Notes: a model not told the origin generated them from the sequence alone. DNA of 64,000 nucleotides from Acrocarpospora pleiomorpha (GCF_009687885.1 NZ_BLAF01000049.1:31686-95685), one strand, 5' to 3'. Numbered from the stretch's first letter, positions 45,751-55,327 are shown. Program-made: numbers and translations.

Positions 45751-46647
45751 TCACTTGCTTTCGAGTTCTTGCGGGAACATGCGCCGCGCCCCCACGCCGG
45801 AGACCGACAGGCTGGCGGCGCGGACGGCGGTCTCGGTGGCCTCGCGGAACCCGGCGCCCCGCGCGAGCGAGGCGGCCAGGGCGCCGCAGAAACAGTCGCC
45901 GGCGCCGGTGGTGTCGACCACCGGCACCTCCGGGGCGGGTATGTGGAAGGCGCCCTCGTCGGGGTCGACGACCATCGCGCCGTCGGAGCCGAGCGTCACG
46001 ACCGCGCGTGACACCGTCCCCAGGGACCGGACCTGCCGGACGACCTCGTCGAGATCGGCCGCGGGATCGCTGTTCGCGAGCACCGCGAGCTCGGTCCGGT
46101 TGGGCACGATGAGATCGACGTACGGCAGCAGCGGACCGATCCCACGGGCGGGCGCCGGGTTGAGGATCACGACTCCCCGGGCGATCCGGGCCGCCGCCGC
46201 GACGGTCTCCAGGGGGATCTCGAGCTGCATGAGGACGACCCGGGCGTCGCGTACCTCGTCGCCGGTGACGTCCGCGGCCGCGACCTCGTCGTTGGCGCCG
46301 GGCTCGACGATGATGAGGTTCTGTCCCCGCTGGTCGACGGCGACGATGGCCTGCCCGCTCGGTCCGCTGACGACGCGCAGGCGGGTGACGTCCACGCCGC
46401 GTGCGGCGAGGTCCGCGCCCATCATGCGGCCGACGGCGTCGTCTCCGACACACCCGATCATCGCGACGGAGCCCGGCAGGCCGAGCGCGGCGGCCGCGGC
46501 GGCCGCCTGGTTGGCGCCCTTGCCGCCCAGCGTGACCTCGCGTCGTCGCCGGCCGATGACCGTCTCCCCAGGGGCCGGCAGGGTCGCCACGTTCAGGACG
46601 AGATCCGCGTTCAGGCTGCCGACGACCACGATGTCGGGCCGGCTCAT
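45751..46647 (-). CDS. rbsK: Ribokinase-like PfkB sugar kinase
   Basis: 298 aa. PfkB signature 1 region GGKGANQAAAAAAALG and signature 2 DTTGAGDCFCGALAA with the catalytic Asp. Start VVVGSLNADLV is typical of ribokinase. It phosphorylates ribose or a related sugar or nucleoside. No sugar importer is adjacent. ATG 46647 overlaps the LacI stop (ATGA). The symbol reflects family resemblance, not proven substrate. Confidence 0.9.
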   Translation of the reverse strand: MSRPDIVVVGSLNADLVLNVATLPAPGETVIGRRRREVTLGGKGANQAAAAAAALGLPGSVAMIGCVGDDAVGRMMGADLAARGVDVTRLRVVSGPSGQAIVAVDQRGQNLIIVEPGANDEVAAADVTGDEVRDARVVLMQLEIPLETVAAAARIARGVVILNPAPARGIGPLLPYVDLIVPNRTELAVLANSDPAADLDEVVRQVRSLGTVSRAVVTLGSDGAMVVDPDEGAFHIPAPEVPVVDTTGAGDCFCGALAASLARGAGFREATETAVRAASLSVSGVGARRMFPQELESK

Positions 46648-47666
46648 CGCAGGCTCCGGGCCACGAGCTGGGGATTCACCTGGCTGCGCTGGGGTGGGCC
46701 GCTGTCGCCGCCGATCCTGGCCTGGAGGCGGTGCGCCGCCACCTTGGCGATCTCGGCCAGCGGCTGGCGCACGGTCGTCATCGCCGGGTTGATCAGCTCG
46801 GACAGCTGGGTGCCGTCGAACCCGGTGACGACGATGTCGTCGGGCTCGTGGACACCGTGCTGGGCCAGCGCGCGCATGAGGCCGGTCGCGATGAGGTCTG
46901 AGCCGCACACGACGCCCTGGGGCAGCCGCGGGCGCCGCAGGAGTGTCCCGGCGGCCTGGAAGCCGAAGTCGAGGGTGAACTCGCCGAGGACGGGCTCGTC
47001 GACGACGAGATCGGGGAAGCGCGGGGCCTGCGTCCTGAACGCCTCCAGCCGCGCGGCCCCGGTCGACGTGCTGGCGTCGCCGGACACGAAGACGATGTGC
47101 CGGACCGACCGCGACTCCAGGTGGCTGAGCACGGACCGGATGCCCGCGGAGTTGTCGACGCCCACGAAGTCGGCCTCGAAGAAGTCCACGTCGCGGTCGA
47201 TCTGGACGATGGGGGTCGTCCGCAGGGCGCTCTCCAGCGCCGCCCTCGACGCCGTCGCGCTGACGGGAGCGATGAGAACCCCGTCCACCTGGCGTGCGAC
47301 CAGCGACCGGAGCCTGGCGGCCTCGGTGGCCACGTCGTTGCGCGCGTCCGCGATGATCAGTTCGACGTCGTGGGCCTGCAAGGCGAGTTCGACCGCCTGG
47401 ATCAGTTCGGCGAAGAACGGGTTGCCGATCTCGGGGACGATCATCCCGACGCAGCTGGACCCGGCTCCGCGCATGGCGCGGGCGTTGGGGTTGGGGCGAT
47501 ATCCCAGTTGTTTGCTCGCGGTGAGCACGGCTCGCCGGGCCGACTCCGAGACGTTGTTCGCGCCTGAGAGCACTCGGGAGGCCGTCGACGTCGAGACGTT
47601 CGCCCGAGCCGCGACATCTCTGATCGTCGGGCCGGATGAGCTCGACCTTGATGGGAACGTTGCCAC
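46644..47666 (-). CDS. LacI-family transcriptional regulator
   Basis: 340 aa. Complete LacI protein: HTH TIRDVAARANVSTSTASRVLSG (TIRDVAARANVSTSTAS), hinge YRPNPNARAMRG, then the sugar-binding domain starting VGMIVPEIGNPFFAEL. It heads the LacI-ribokinase-CMD operon and is divergent from the catabolic operon at 47.9 kb. It probably controls its own operon, possibly both. Confidence 0.93.
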   Translation of the reverse strand: MATFPSRSSSSGPTIRDVAARANVSTSTASRVLSGANNVSESARRAVLTASKQLGYRPNPNARAMRGAGSSCVGMIVPEIGNPFFAELIQAVELALQAHDVELIIADARNDVATEAARLRSLVARQVDGVLIAPVSATASRAALESALRTTPIVQIDRDVDFFEADFVGVDNSAGIRSVLSHLESRSVRHIVFVSGDASTSTGAARLEAFRTQAPRFPDLVVDEPVLGEFTLDFGFQAAGTLLRRPRLPQGVVCGSDLIATGLMRALAQHGVHEPDDIVVTGFDGTQLSELINPAMTTVRQPLAEIAKVAAHRLQARIGGDSGPPQRSQVNPQLVARSLR

Positions 47667-47818
47667 GGGCCGCAGCGTACAAGACGCATCGGAGTCAGGG
47701 AAGTCCCCGGTGGCCGACCTCGTATCCCGCGATCATCAGCGTGTTTTCCGTCATGTTACGAACAGAAATCTTTCTTGACCTCGCTCCCTTGGCGTGGGAA
47801 CGTAACCAATCCAAGGCC

Positions 47819-47883
47819 GGATACTCCGGTTTTTGAGTATCAGACAGGATAGTCCGGTTTTGAAGTGATAGTCCGGACTTTCC
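47819..47883. repeat. Three degenerate copies of an ~18-bp motif upstream of the catabolic operon
   Basis: The core GATAsTCCGG occurs three times in one orientation: ggatactccggtttttga (47819), ggatagtccggttttgaa (47847) and tgatagtccggactttcc (47866). Spacings are 28 and 19 bp. The array ends 17 bp before the likely amidohydrolase start, within the 220-bp gap shared with the LacI gene. It looks like a set of regulator sites. A gttacg/cgtaac inverted pair (47756, 47801) lies further upstream. Confidence 0.6.
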
Positions 47884-47899
47884 GGTGATCGGAGAGAGA

Positions 47900-49549
47900 G
47901 TGCGCATGTGGGGATCGAGGCAAGGGCCGGCGGACGTCGTCTTCACGAATGCCCGCGTCACCACGGGCGTGGCCGGTCGGCCGACGCAGGAGGCGGTCGC
48001 GATCCGCGCGGGCCGCATCAGCGGCGTCGGGTCCCACGCCGACCTGTCCGGCCTGATCGACGCCCGCACCGACGTCGTCGACCTCGGTGGCCGGCGAGTC
48101 GTGCCGGGACTGATCGACTCCCACATCCACTTCGTCCGTGCCGGTCGGAACTGGGTGGACGAGGCCCGGTGGGACGACGCGAACACGCTCGCGGAGGCGC
48201 TCGACGTGATCTCCCGGGCGGCGGCCGCGCGACCGGCCGGCGCCTGGATCGTGGTGCTCGGCGGCTGGCACGCCGGGCAGTTCGCCGAGAGGCGCCCGCC
48301 GACCAGGGCCGAACTCGACGCGGTGGCCCCCGGCCATCCGGTCTACGCGCAGGAGTCCTACACGCGCGCCTTCCTTAACACCCGCGCGATGGCGGCCTGC
48401 GGTGTCACCGGGGCCGGTGCGGCACCGGACGGTGGCGCGTATGAGGTCGACACCACGGGCGAGCCCACGGGGGTCGTCACCGGCGTGCCCGCGTTCAACC
48501 ACTGCCTGAGCCGCGCCCTCGACTTCGACGTCGACCGGTCGGCCGAATCCACGAAGGCGCTGGTCGCCGAACTGGCGGCGTTCGGCCTGACGGGCGTGGT
48601 GGACATGGGTGGGCGCTCCCGGATGAACATCGACGCGTACCGGCCGCTCTTCCAGCTGCACCGGCGGGGCGAGCTCGACCTGCGGGTCAGGCTCTTCATG
48701 CACGTGTTCGGCAGCGCCGATGAAGAGGAGGGCGAGCTCGACGCGTACATGACCTACATAAGGCCAGGCTTCGGCGACGACCTGCTCCGGGTCGTGGGGA
48801 TCGGCGAGATAGCGAGCGCGCGGTGGTACGACGCCGACGGCCTGGAGCAGGTCGTGCTCTCGCCGGAGGAGCGGGAGCAGTTCGCGCGCATGAGCGAGCG
48901 GGCCATCCGGCTCGGGTGGGCGATGAACATCCACGGTGTCGCGGACCCGACGGTCAGCCAGCTCCTCAGCGTCTGGGAAGAGCTCGATCCGGAACTGCGG
49001 GCGCGGGCCCGGCTCGCGATCTCGCACGCCGACTTCACCACGCCGGAGACCCTCGAACGCATGCGGGCGCTCGGCGTCGGCGTGACGGTGCAGCACTGGA
49101 TGACGGTGGGCGCCGGGGACCTCGCCCAGGTGCTCGGCGAGCAGCCCGTACGGCAGGCGCCGCCGCTGCGCACCATGCTCGACCTCGGCATGAAGGTCGG
49201 CGCCGGCACCGACGCGATGGTCGCCGCCTCGGCCAACCCCTGGCACGCGCTGCACTGGCTGGTCACGGGCGTCAACCGGGGACGCGGCCCCAGCAGGGAC
49301 GCCACCCAGCTGCTGACGCGCGAAGAGGCACTGATCGCCTACACGGCCGGGAGCTCGTGGTTCGGCGGCGACGAGACGTCGGCCGGGACTCTGGAGCCCG
49401 GAAAGCTCGCGGATCTGGCGGTCCTGAGCGCCGACTACTTCGAGGTCGCCGACGACGACATCCCGGCCATCCGCTCGGAGCTCACCCTGGTCGGCGGACG
49501 GCCGACCCACGTCGGGGCCGCCTTCGCCGGCCTCACCGCGCAGGACTAG
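47900..49549 (+). CDS. Metal-dependent amidohydrolase (YtcJ/Amidohydro_3 type)
   Basis: About 549 aa. The open frame begins at GTG 47885, but the GGAG site lies between that codon and GTG 47900 / ATG 47906, one of which is the probable start. Motifs: HxH in VPGLIDSHIHF, then AMNIHGVADPTV and AISHADF as later metal ligands, and GAGTDAMVA for the catalytic Asp. The C-terminus is TLEPGKLADLAVLSADYF. The group hydrolyses amides, esters or cyclic ureas. First gene of the 11-gene catabolic operon. Confidence 0.9.
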   Translation: MRMWGSRQGPADVVFTNARVTTGVAGRPTQEAVAIRAGRISGVGSHADLSGLIDARTDVVDLGGRRVVPGLIDSHIHFVRAGRNWVDEARWDDANTLAEALDVISRAAAARPAGAWIVVLGGWHAGQFAERRPPTRAELDAVAPGHPVYAQESYTRAFLNTRAMAACGVTGAGAAPDGGAYEVDTTGEPTGVVTGVPAFNHCLSRALDFDVDRSAESTKALVAELAAFGLTGVVDMGGRSRMNIDAYRPLFQLHRRGELDLRVRLFMHVFGSADEEEGELDAYMTYIRPGFGDDLLRVVGIGEIASARWYDADGLEQVVLSPEEREQFARMSERAIRLGWAMNIHGVADPTVSQLLSVWEELDPELRARARLAISHADFTTPETLERMRALGVGVTVQHWMTVGAGDLAQVLGEQPVRQAPPLRTMLDLGMKVGAGTDAMVAASANPWHALHWLVTGVNRGRGPSRDATQLLTREEALIAYTAGSSWFGGDETSAGTLEPGKLADLAVLSADYFEVADDDIPAIRSELTLVGGRPTHVGAAFAGLTAQD

Positions 49550-49566
49550 CCCATCAGGAGAGGATC

Positions 49567-50175
49567 ATGAATCCAGCAATCCGGAAGATCTCGATCTTCA
49601 TCGAGGACCTCGTCCACGACGAGTCGCGGGACATCGACGACGGCGGATGGCGCACGGTCGTCGCCGCCGCGGTGATCGAGAACCCCTGGTTCGGCCGGGG
49701 CTTCGTCGAGAACCTCTCGCCCGAGGCCCTCCCCCTGGCGGCAGAACTCGGCCGGCTCCTCGCCGAGCACGTCGTCGAGGCGATCGGCGGCGCCGACCGG
49801 CTCCAGGCCTACGGCCGGGCCGCGATGGTCGGTCTCGGCGGCGAGATCGAGCACACCTCGGCCATCATCCACACGCCTTCCTTCGGCGCGGCCGTGCGAT
49901 CGGTGACCAAGTCCCAAAGCCTGCTGTACTCCACGAACGCGCGCGTCCCCGCCGGCACCTGCATCACCCTCCCGGGCACGCACCGGGACGACGACTCGCT
50001 GCGCGACTACTACATGTCCTTCGACGCCGTCCTGGTCGACGCCCCGCGCGAGGACGAGATCGTCGTGGCGCTCGGCGGCGCCTCCGGGGCGAGGCCGTTC
50101 GCGCGACTCGGCAGCCGTGCGACGGACCGGGCGGCGATGGCGGCGGACACACACGTGACGGGAAGTGAAGCATGA
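49567..50175 (+). CDS. AA_synth-family (PF06684-like) protein, copy 1
   Basis: 202 aa, ATG after AGGAGAGG. Shares a backbone with the next gene: VVAAAVIENPWFGRGFVE, AYGRAAMVGLGGEIEHTSAIIHTPSFG, DAPREDEIVVALGGASGARPF. The family name 'amino acid synthesis' rests on little evidence; the reaction is unknown. Conserved Glu-His (GEIEHT) and the Gly-rich end suggest an enzyme. The C-terminus is about 15 residues longer than copy 2. Coupled to copy 2 by an ATGA overlap, which suggests a two-subunit complex. Confidence 0.85.
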   Translation: MNPAIRKISIFIEDLVHDESRDIDDGGWRTVVAAAVIENPWFGRGFVENLSPEALPLAAELGRLLAEHVVEAIGGADRLQAYGRAAMVGLGGEIEHTSAIIHTPSFGAAVRSVTKSQSLLYSTNARVPAGTCITLPGTHRDDDSLRDYYMSFDAVLVDAPREDEIVVALGGASGARPFARLGSRATDRAAMAADTHVTGSEA

Positions 50176-50729
50176 AACTGTCGGTCCGTAAGGTCCACGT
50201 GGTCAACGACGTCATCTACCGCGAGGGTGGACGGGCCATCGGAGAAGTCCCGTGGCGCACGTCCGTGGTCGCGGCGGTGGTCAAGAACCCGTGGTACGGC
50301 CGCGGCTACGTCGAGGACCTCGACCCCGAGATCCGCGCGTGCGCCCCCGCGGTCGCCAAGATCATCGTGCCGCGCCTGCTCGACCAGCTGGGCGGTCCGG
50401 CGTCCATCGAGGCGTACGGCAAGGCGAGCCTCGGCGGAGAGGGAGCCGCGATCGAGCACGCCGCGGCGCTGATCCAGACCCTGCGGTTCGGCGACGTGCT
50501 GCGCGACCTCGCCGGGGGCGAGACCTACATGAGCTCCACCTGCAAGCGGGGGGCGATCGGCGGCCTGGTCATGGTGCCGATGATCCACAAGAACGACCCC
50601 TCGCACCGGGGGCACAACCTCACGGCGTCCTTCGCGATCCCGGACGCCCCGCGTGCCGACGAGATCGTCGTCGCGGTGGGCGGTTCCAGCGGCGGGCGTC
50701 CCTTCTTCCGGCAAACGGGGGAGTCATGA
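50172..50729 (+). CDS. AA_synth-family (PF06684-like) protein, copy 2
   Basis: 185 aa, paralogue of the upstream gene: VVAAVVKNPWYGRGYVEDL, AYGKASLGGEGAAIEHAAAL, DAPRADEIVVAVGGSSGGRPFF. The motif has GAAIEHAAAL where copy 1 has GEIEHTSAII. Function unknown. Overlaps both neighbours by 4 bp. Confidence 0.85.
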   Translation: MKLSVRKVHVVNDVIYREGGRAIGEVPWRTSVVAAVVKNPWYGRGYVEDLDPEIRACAPAVAKIIVPRLLDQLGGPASIEAYGKASLGGEGAAIEHAAALIQTLRFGDVLRDLAGGETYMSSTCKRGAIGGLVMVPMIHKNDPSHRGHNLTASFAIPDAPRADEIVVAVGGSSGGRPFFRQTGES

Positions 50730-51862
50730 CGGCACCGCACGCTGAGATCGTCGGCGGCGGGATCGCCGGATTGGGGCTCGGCGCCCTGCTCGCCCAACGC
50801 GGCTGGTCCGTGCGGCTGCACGAACGCGGCACCGAGGTCCGCGAGGTTGGCGCCGGCATCTACCTGCGCAACAACCCGCTGTCGGTCCTGGAGCACCTGG
50901 GTCTGTTCGACGCCGTGGTCGAAGCCGGTATCGAGATCGAGTTCGAGCGCCGATGCGACCGGCGGGGGCGTACCCGGCACGAGGAACGCACGGTGGAGTC
51001 CAAGCGGATGTGGGCGCTCAAGCGGGAGTCCCTGATCCGCATCCTCGAAACCGGCGCCAGGGACGCGGGTGTCGAAATCCGTACCGGCTCGAAGGTCGTG
51101 AGCGCGACTCCGGACGGTCAGGTCGTCACCGAGGACGGCGCCACCTTCTCGGGGGACCTGGTGGTCGGCGCCGACGGCTACCACTCCGCGGTACGCGAGA
51201 GCCTCGGCCTGACCAGGACCTACCGCAAGCTGCCGAGCGTCGCCACCCGGTACGTCTTCGACGGCCGCGAGTTCGAGCCGGTGGCCAGGACCACCATGCA
51301 CTGGTCCGGGAACCGGCGAGTCGGAGTGACCCCGGCGACCCCCGACTCCACCTACGTCTTCATGATCTGTCCGGAGGACGACGCCGCCGGAGTGGCACAC
51401 CCCATCGACGCGCAGAGCTGGAGCGCCAGTTTCCCTGCGCTGGCTGCCATGTTCGAGCGGATCGCGAGCCTCCCGGGCGAGCCCCTCCAGCACAACTACA
51501 TGGTCGTCCAGGCCAAACGATGGCACTCCGGGGTGGCGGCGATCCTGGGCGACGCGGCGCACGGGCTGCCACCGCTGCTCGGGCAGGGCGCCGGGCTGGC
51601 CCTCTCGAACGCCTTCGCGCTGGCCCGCACGCTCGAGGAGTCCGACGGGGACGTGCCCGCCGCCCTGGCGCGCTGGGAGCGCGAGTACCGGCACTACGCG
51701 GACGTGACGCAGAAGTGGTCGTGCCGCCTCGACACGCTGACCTGGCGCTGGCCGAAGCCGCTCCTGTTCGCCCGGGAGCCCGCGCTGCACGCGATCTCGA
51801 ACGCCCCCTGGTGGCAGCGCGAGATCCACCTCGCCGACAGCTTCCCAATCGCCACGGGGTGA
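50726..51862 (+). CDS. FAD-dependent aromatic-ring monooxygenase-like protein
   Basis: 378 aa. Dinucleotide fold IVGGGIAGLGLGALLA, second FAD motif GDLVVGADGYHSAVR (DG motif), third GDAAHGLPPLLGQGAGLALSNA. These mark group A flavin hydroxylases such as salicylate, 6-hydroxynicotinate or 3-hydroxybenzoate hydroxylases. It probably hydroxylates, perhaps decarboxylatively, a ring compound taken up by the importer downstream. Overlaps copy 2 of AA_synth by 4 bp. Confidence 0.91.
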   Translation: MTAPHAEIVGGGIAGLGLGALLAQRGWSVRLHERGTEVREVGAGIYLRNNPLSVLEHLGLFDAVVEAGIEIEFERRCDRRGRTRHEERTVESKRMWALKRESLIRILETGARDAGVEIRTGSKVVSATPDGQVVTEDGATFSGDLVVGADGYHSAVRESLGLTRTYRKLPSVATRYVFDGREFEPVARTTMHWSGNRRVGVTPATPDSTYVFMICPEDDAAGVAHPIDAQSWSASFPALAAMFERIASLPGEPLQHNYMVVQAKRWHSGVAAILGDAAHGLPPLLGQGAGLALSNAFALARTLEESDGDVPAALARWEREYRHYADVTQKWSCRLDTLTWRWPKPLLFAREPALHAISNAPWWQREIHLADSFPIATG

Positions 51863-51867
51863 CCACG

Positions 51868-52653
51868 ATGCACCAGAGTTCATCGGCGTTCCGCTGCCGC
51901 AATGTCAGCGCGAGCTACCAGCAGGGTAGTGCGGCGATCTTCGAAGGGATCGACTTCGACGTCGAGCCGGGGGAGTTCGTCTCGCTCCTCGGGGGATCGG
52001 GCGTCGGCAAGACGACCCTGCTGCGCGTGCTCGGCGGCCTGCACCCGGCTGGGAAGGGCTCGGACGTGCGTTTCTCCGGCGAGAGCTTCACCCGGCCGCC
52101 GGACCGCGTCGTGATGGTCTTCCAGAACTACGCCGCGTCGCTCCTCCCGTGGCGCACAGTCGAGAAGAACGTCCGCCTCGGGCTCGAAGGCACGATGCCC
52201 AGCGGCGAGCAGCGCGAGCGAGCGCTGGCCGCGCTCGACATGGTGGGCCTGGCGAGCAACACCCACTACTACCCGCGGCAGCTGTCCGGCGGCATGCAGC
52301 AGCGGGTGCAGATCGCCCGCGCGCTGGTGATGGACCCGCTCGCCCTCCTGATGGACGAACCCTTCGGCGCGCTCGACGCGATGACCAAGGCCACGCTCCA
52401 GGACGCCCTGCTCGGCATCCAGCGGCAGACCGGCATGACCGTCGTGTTCGTCACCCACGACCTCGACGAGGCGATCTATCTCAGCGACCGGATCCTCGTG
52501 CTCGCCGGCTCCCCGGCCGGTGTCGCGAAGGAGCTGACCGTCGACCTGCCCCGCGACCGGGACCAGGTGACGACGAAGGCCGACCCGCGCTACCTGCGAC
52601 TGCGCCAGGAAATCTACGCGATCATGCACGGCTCCCGGGTCGGTGGCACGTGA
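51868..52653 (+). CDS. NitT/TauT-type ABC transporter ATPase
   Basis: 261 aa. Walker A GGSGVGKTT, Q-loop VFQNYAASLLPWRT, signature LSGGMQQRV, Walker B LLMDEPFGALDAMT, H-loop VTHDLDEA. The SsuB/TauB-like group imports sulfonates, nitrate, pyrimidines, phthalate and similar anions. ATG 51868 has GGGGTGA at correct spacing; GTG 51859 overlapping the previous stop is the alternative. Confidence 0.93.
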   Translation: MHQSSSAFRCRNVSASYQQGSAAIFEGIDFDVEPGEFVSLLGGSGVGKTTLLRVLGGLHPAGKGSDVRFSGESFTRPPDRVVMVFQNYAASLLPWRTVEKNVRLGLEGTMPSGEQRERALAALDMVGLASNTHYYPRQLSGGMQQRVQIARALVMDPLALLMDEPFGALDAMTKATLQDALLGIQRQTGMTVVFVTHDLDEAIYLSDRILVLAGSPAGVAKELTVDLPRDRDQVTTKADPRYLRLRQEIYAIMHGSRVGGT

Positions 52654-53417
52654 TGGCCTTCCCCCGGCCGAACATTCCCGGGCTGGTGACCGGGATCGGC
52701 CTGCTCGCGCTCTGGCAGCTCCTGGTCAGCACCGGAGTGCTGGACTTCATGTTCCTCCCAGGGCCTGCGGCCATCCTCGGCGAGCTGCCCGATCTGCTGG
52801 CGTCCGACGGCTTCGCGGCGGATTTCCGGCATACCCTGTCGCTCAGCCTGGCCGGGTGGGTCATCGGCTCCGCGGCCGGGATCGCCATCGGCAGCGTGTT
52901 CGGGCTGTCCAGGATTGTCCGCGACTGGGCGATGACGACCGTCACCACCGTCCGCCTGATCCCCGCCATCGCGCTCCTGCCGCTCGCGGCGCTGATCTTC
53001 GGGCTCTCCTCGGACATGGAGCTGGCGGTCGTAATCTACGTGTCGATCTGGCCCGTGCTCGTCAGCGTCGCCGGGGGGATCGAGTCGGTGGAGCCGCTGC
53101 TGCGTGACGTGGCGCGCACGCTGCACCTGGGCTGGTACCGGGAGCTCGTCCAGGTCGTGCTCCCCTCCGCGGTGGGTCCGGTGCTGGTGGGTCTACGGCT
53201 CTCGTTGAGCTCGGCGTTCGTCCTCGCGGTCGTCACGGAGATGATCGGCAACCCGGCGGGACTCGGCAACAGTCTCAACAACGCCAAGAACGCCATGCAG
53301 GCCGAGCTGATGTTCTGCTACATCATCGTCATCGGCCTGACGGCCGTCATCCTGAACGGGCTCTTCACCTGGCTGAGCCGCCTGGCCGCCGGCCGGCACC
53401 GGCAGGGGGTCGTGTGA
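52653..53417 (+). CDS. NitT/TauT-type ABC transporter permease 1
   Basis: 254 aa, six membrane segments. EAA loop: PLLRDVARTLHLGWYRELVQVVLPSAVGP (key part ARTLHLGWYRELVQVVLP). Start ATG 52653 touches the ATPase stop (TGATG); GTG 52650 is also possible. Works with the ATPase and second permease. Confidence 0.92.
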   Translation: MAFPRPNIPGLVTGIGLLALWQLLVSTGVLDFMFLPGPAAILGELPDLLASDGFAADFRHTLSLSLAGWVIGSAAGIAIGSVFGLSRIVRDWAMTTVTTVRLIPAIALLPLAALIFGLSSDMELAVVIYVSIWPVLVSVAGGIESVEPLLRDVARTLHLGWYRELVQVVLPSAVGPVLVGLRLSLSSAFVLAVVTEMIGNPAGLGNSLNNAKNAMQAELMFCYIIVIGLTAVILNGLFTWLSRLAAGRHRQGVV

Positions 53418-54187
53418 TGCGGCGCCTGCGCGGATTGGCCCCCTTGGTCGTGCTGCTCGCCGGCTGGCAGCTGTTCGGAGTAGACCAGTCCGTCTACTTC
53501 TCGCGGCCGTCCACCTGGTGGGCCGCGCTCGTGGCAGAGTGGGGGAGCGGCGACCTACCGGCGGCCGTCTGGGCGACCACCCAGACGTTCGTCCTCTCCC
53601 TGGCCATCTCGACCGTGCTGGGAGCCTTGATCGGGTTCGCCATGGCCGAGGTGCCCGGCCTCGACAGGTCGCTCAACCCCACCTTCGAGTTCCTGCGCGT
53701 CATGCCCGCGGCCGTCACGGTCCCGATCTTCGTGCTCCTGCTGGGCTACACGGACCGGATGGCGATCGTTGCCGTGGTGTTCGCCTCCGTGTGGCCGATG
53801 ATCCTCTCGACCCGCTCGGCCGCGGCCGACATTCCCCCGCTCCTGCGCGACGTGGGCGCGACCCTGCACCTGTCGGGGTACGCGACCATGCGCAAGATCC
53901 TTTTCCCCGCGATCTTCCCTGCGGTGTTCCTGGCATTGCGAGTCGCCGGACCCATCACGTTCATCGTCACATTGCTGGTCGAGATGCTGACCGGCATCCC
54001 CGGCGCCGGAACCGCGATCTTCTACGCGCAGCAGAGCTACCGGTCGGCGACGGTGTACGGGCTCATCTGCGTCGTCGCGGTCGTGGCCCTCATCGTCGAC
54101 CATCTCGCCCAACGGTTGGAAGGCGTGGCCACGGCTCTCGGCGGCTCACAGGCCCGACCCCGCAGACCTGAGAGGGCGCCGATATGA
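53414..54187 (+). CDS. NitT/TauT-type ABC transporter permease 2
   Basis: 257 aa from GTG 53414 (GTGA overlap). Six membrane segments; EAA loop LLRDVGATLHLSGYATMRKI followed by LFPAIFPAVF. Paralogous to permease 1. Two different permeases in one system suggest a heterodimeric channel, as in some thiamine-precursor and pyrimidine-type importers. Confidence 0.92.
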   Translation: MMRRLRGLAPLVVLLAGWQLFGVDQSVYFSRPSTWWAALVAEWGSGDLPAAVWATTQTFVLSLAISTVLGALIGFAMAEVPGLDRSLNPTFEFLRVMPAAVTVPIFVLLLGYTDRMAIVAVVFASVWPMILSTRSAAADIPPLLRDVGATLHLSGYATMRKILFPAIFPAVFLALRVAGPITFIVTLLVEMLTGIPGAGTAIFYAQQSYRSATVYGLICVVAVVALIVDHLAQRLEGVATALGGSQARPRRPERAPI

Positions 54188-54233
54188 GCCCCCGGGACGC
54201 ATCACCACACCCCCCAAGAGGAGTCGAACCCTG

Positions 54234-55268
54234 ATGAATGCTCAACCCAACATCGCAGGAACAGGATCACCAGGAAGAAAGACGAGGATGCGGCTGAGGC
54301 TGGTCGTCGCAGTGGCGGCCCTGGCGCTCGTCGCCGCCGGGTGCGGCGGCGGGGAAAGCGCCACCCCGGCGGAAAAGCCGGGACTGACCACCATTCGGCT
54401 CGCCACGACCAACCCGACGGTCACCCTCCTGGCGATCTACGCCGCCGAGGAGCAGGGCTACTTCAAGCAGCACGGCCTCAACGTCGAGGTGACGCCGATC
54501 GGCGACGCGACCAAGATCCCCTCCGCCCTCGGCCGGCAGTTCGACGTCGGCTGGACCGTGCAGCCGATCGGCATCAACGCGGCCGCCAGCGGCATCCCGA
54601 TCAGGATCGTCGCCGGCGGCGAGCGCAATCAGCCCAACAACCAGCAGCTCTTCCTGCTGTCCGCGCCCGGCTCCGGCATCAAGTCCGTCAAGGACCTCGC
54701 CGGGAAGACCATCGGCACGGCCACGCTCGCGGGCGCCAACACGATGCTCACCAAGGCGACCCTCGACAAGGCGGGCGTCGACCCCAAGAGCGTGCAGTTC
54801 GTCCAGGTCGCCTTCGCTGACATGCCGGACCAGCTGACGTCGGGCCGGGTCGACGTCGTCGCCGTCTCGCCGCCGCACGCGCAGATCGCGCTGGAGCGAG
54901 GCGCTCAGGACCTCGGGGTCTGGCCGTACCAGATCCTGGGCGACACGGCGCTGACCACGTTCATGATGGCGACCGGCGAGTGGGCCGATGGGCACAAGGA
55001 AGCGATCGCCGGGCTGCGCAAGGCGCTCGACGAGGGCGGGACGTGGGTTGCCGCGCACACCGACGAGGCCGCGGACCTGCTGCAGAAGAAGACCGGCCTG
55101 GACCGCGCCCTCATCGACCGGCTCAAGCTGCAACTGCCGAAGTTCACCTACCAGGACTACGGGCCCAAGGACTTCACGCCGTGGATCGAGCTGATGAAGA
55201 CCTACGGGACGCTCGACGCGAGCGTCGACCCGGACAAGCTCGTCAGCCAGATGCTCAGCGACCAGTGA
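54234..55268 (+). CDS. NMT1/SsuA-type substrate-binding lipoprotein
   Basis: 344 aa from ATG 54234; lipobox LVAAGC, Cys37. A second ATG at residue 19 (54288) gives a more usual signal-peptide length and is a real alternative. Binding fold: TTIRLATTNPTVTLLAIYAAEEQGYFKQHGL region (e.g. YAAEEQGYFKQHGLNVEV), DLAGKTIGTA. Captures the substrate of the importer. Followed by a strong hairpin (55276-55301). Confidence 0.92.
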   Translation: MNAQPNIAGTGSPGRKTRMRLRLVVAVAALALVAAGCGGGESATPAEKPGLTTIRLATTNPTVTLLAIYAAEEQGYFKQHGLNVEVTPIGDATKIPSALGRQFDVGWTVQPIGINAAASGIPIRIVAGGERNQPNNQQLFLLSAPGSGIKSVKDLAGKTIGTATLAGANTMLTKATLDKAGVDPKSVQFVQVAFADMPDQLTSGRVDVVAVSPPHAQIALERGAQDLGVWPYQILGDTALTTFMMATGEWADGHKEAIAGLRKALDEGGTWVAAHTDEAADLLQKKTGLDRALIDRLKLQLPKFTYQDYGPKDFTPWIELMKTYGTLDASVDPDKLVSQMLSDQ

Positions 55269-55275
55269 GAACGCG

Positions 55276-55301
55276 GGGAGGGGGACTCGCCTCCCCCTCC
55301 C
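55276..55301 (+). terminator. Intra-operon hairpin after the second substrate-binding protein gene
   Basis: gggaggggga-ctcgcc-tccccctccc: perfect 10-bp stem, 6-nt loop, 8 bp after the stop, no U-tract. Same placement as the stem at 24239, after another binding-protein gene. Confidence 0.65.
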
Positions 55302-55327
55302 GCCAGGGACGAGTGGAGATCAACATC

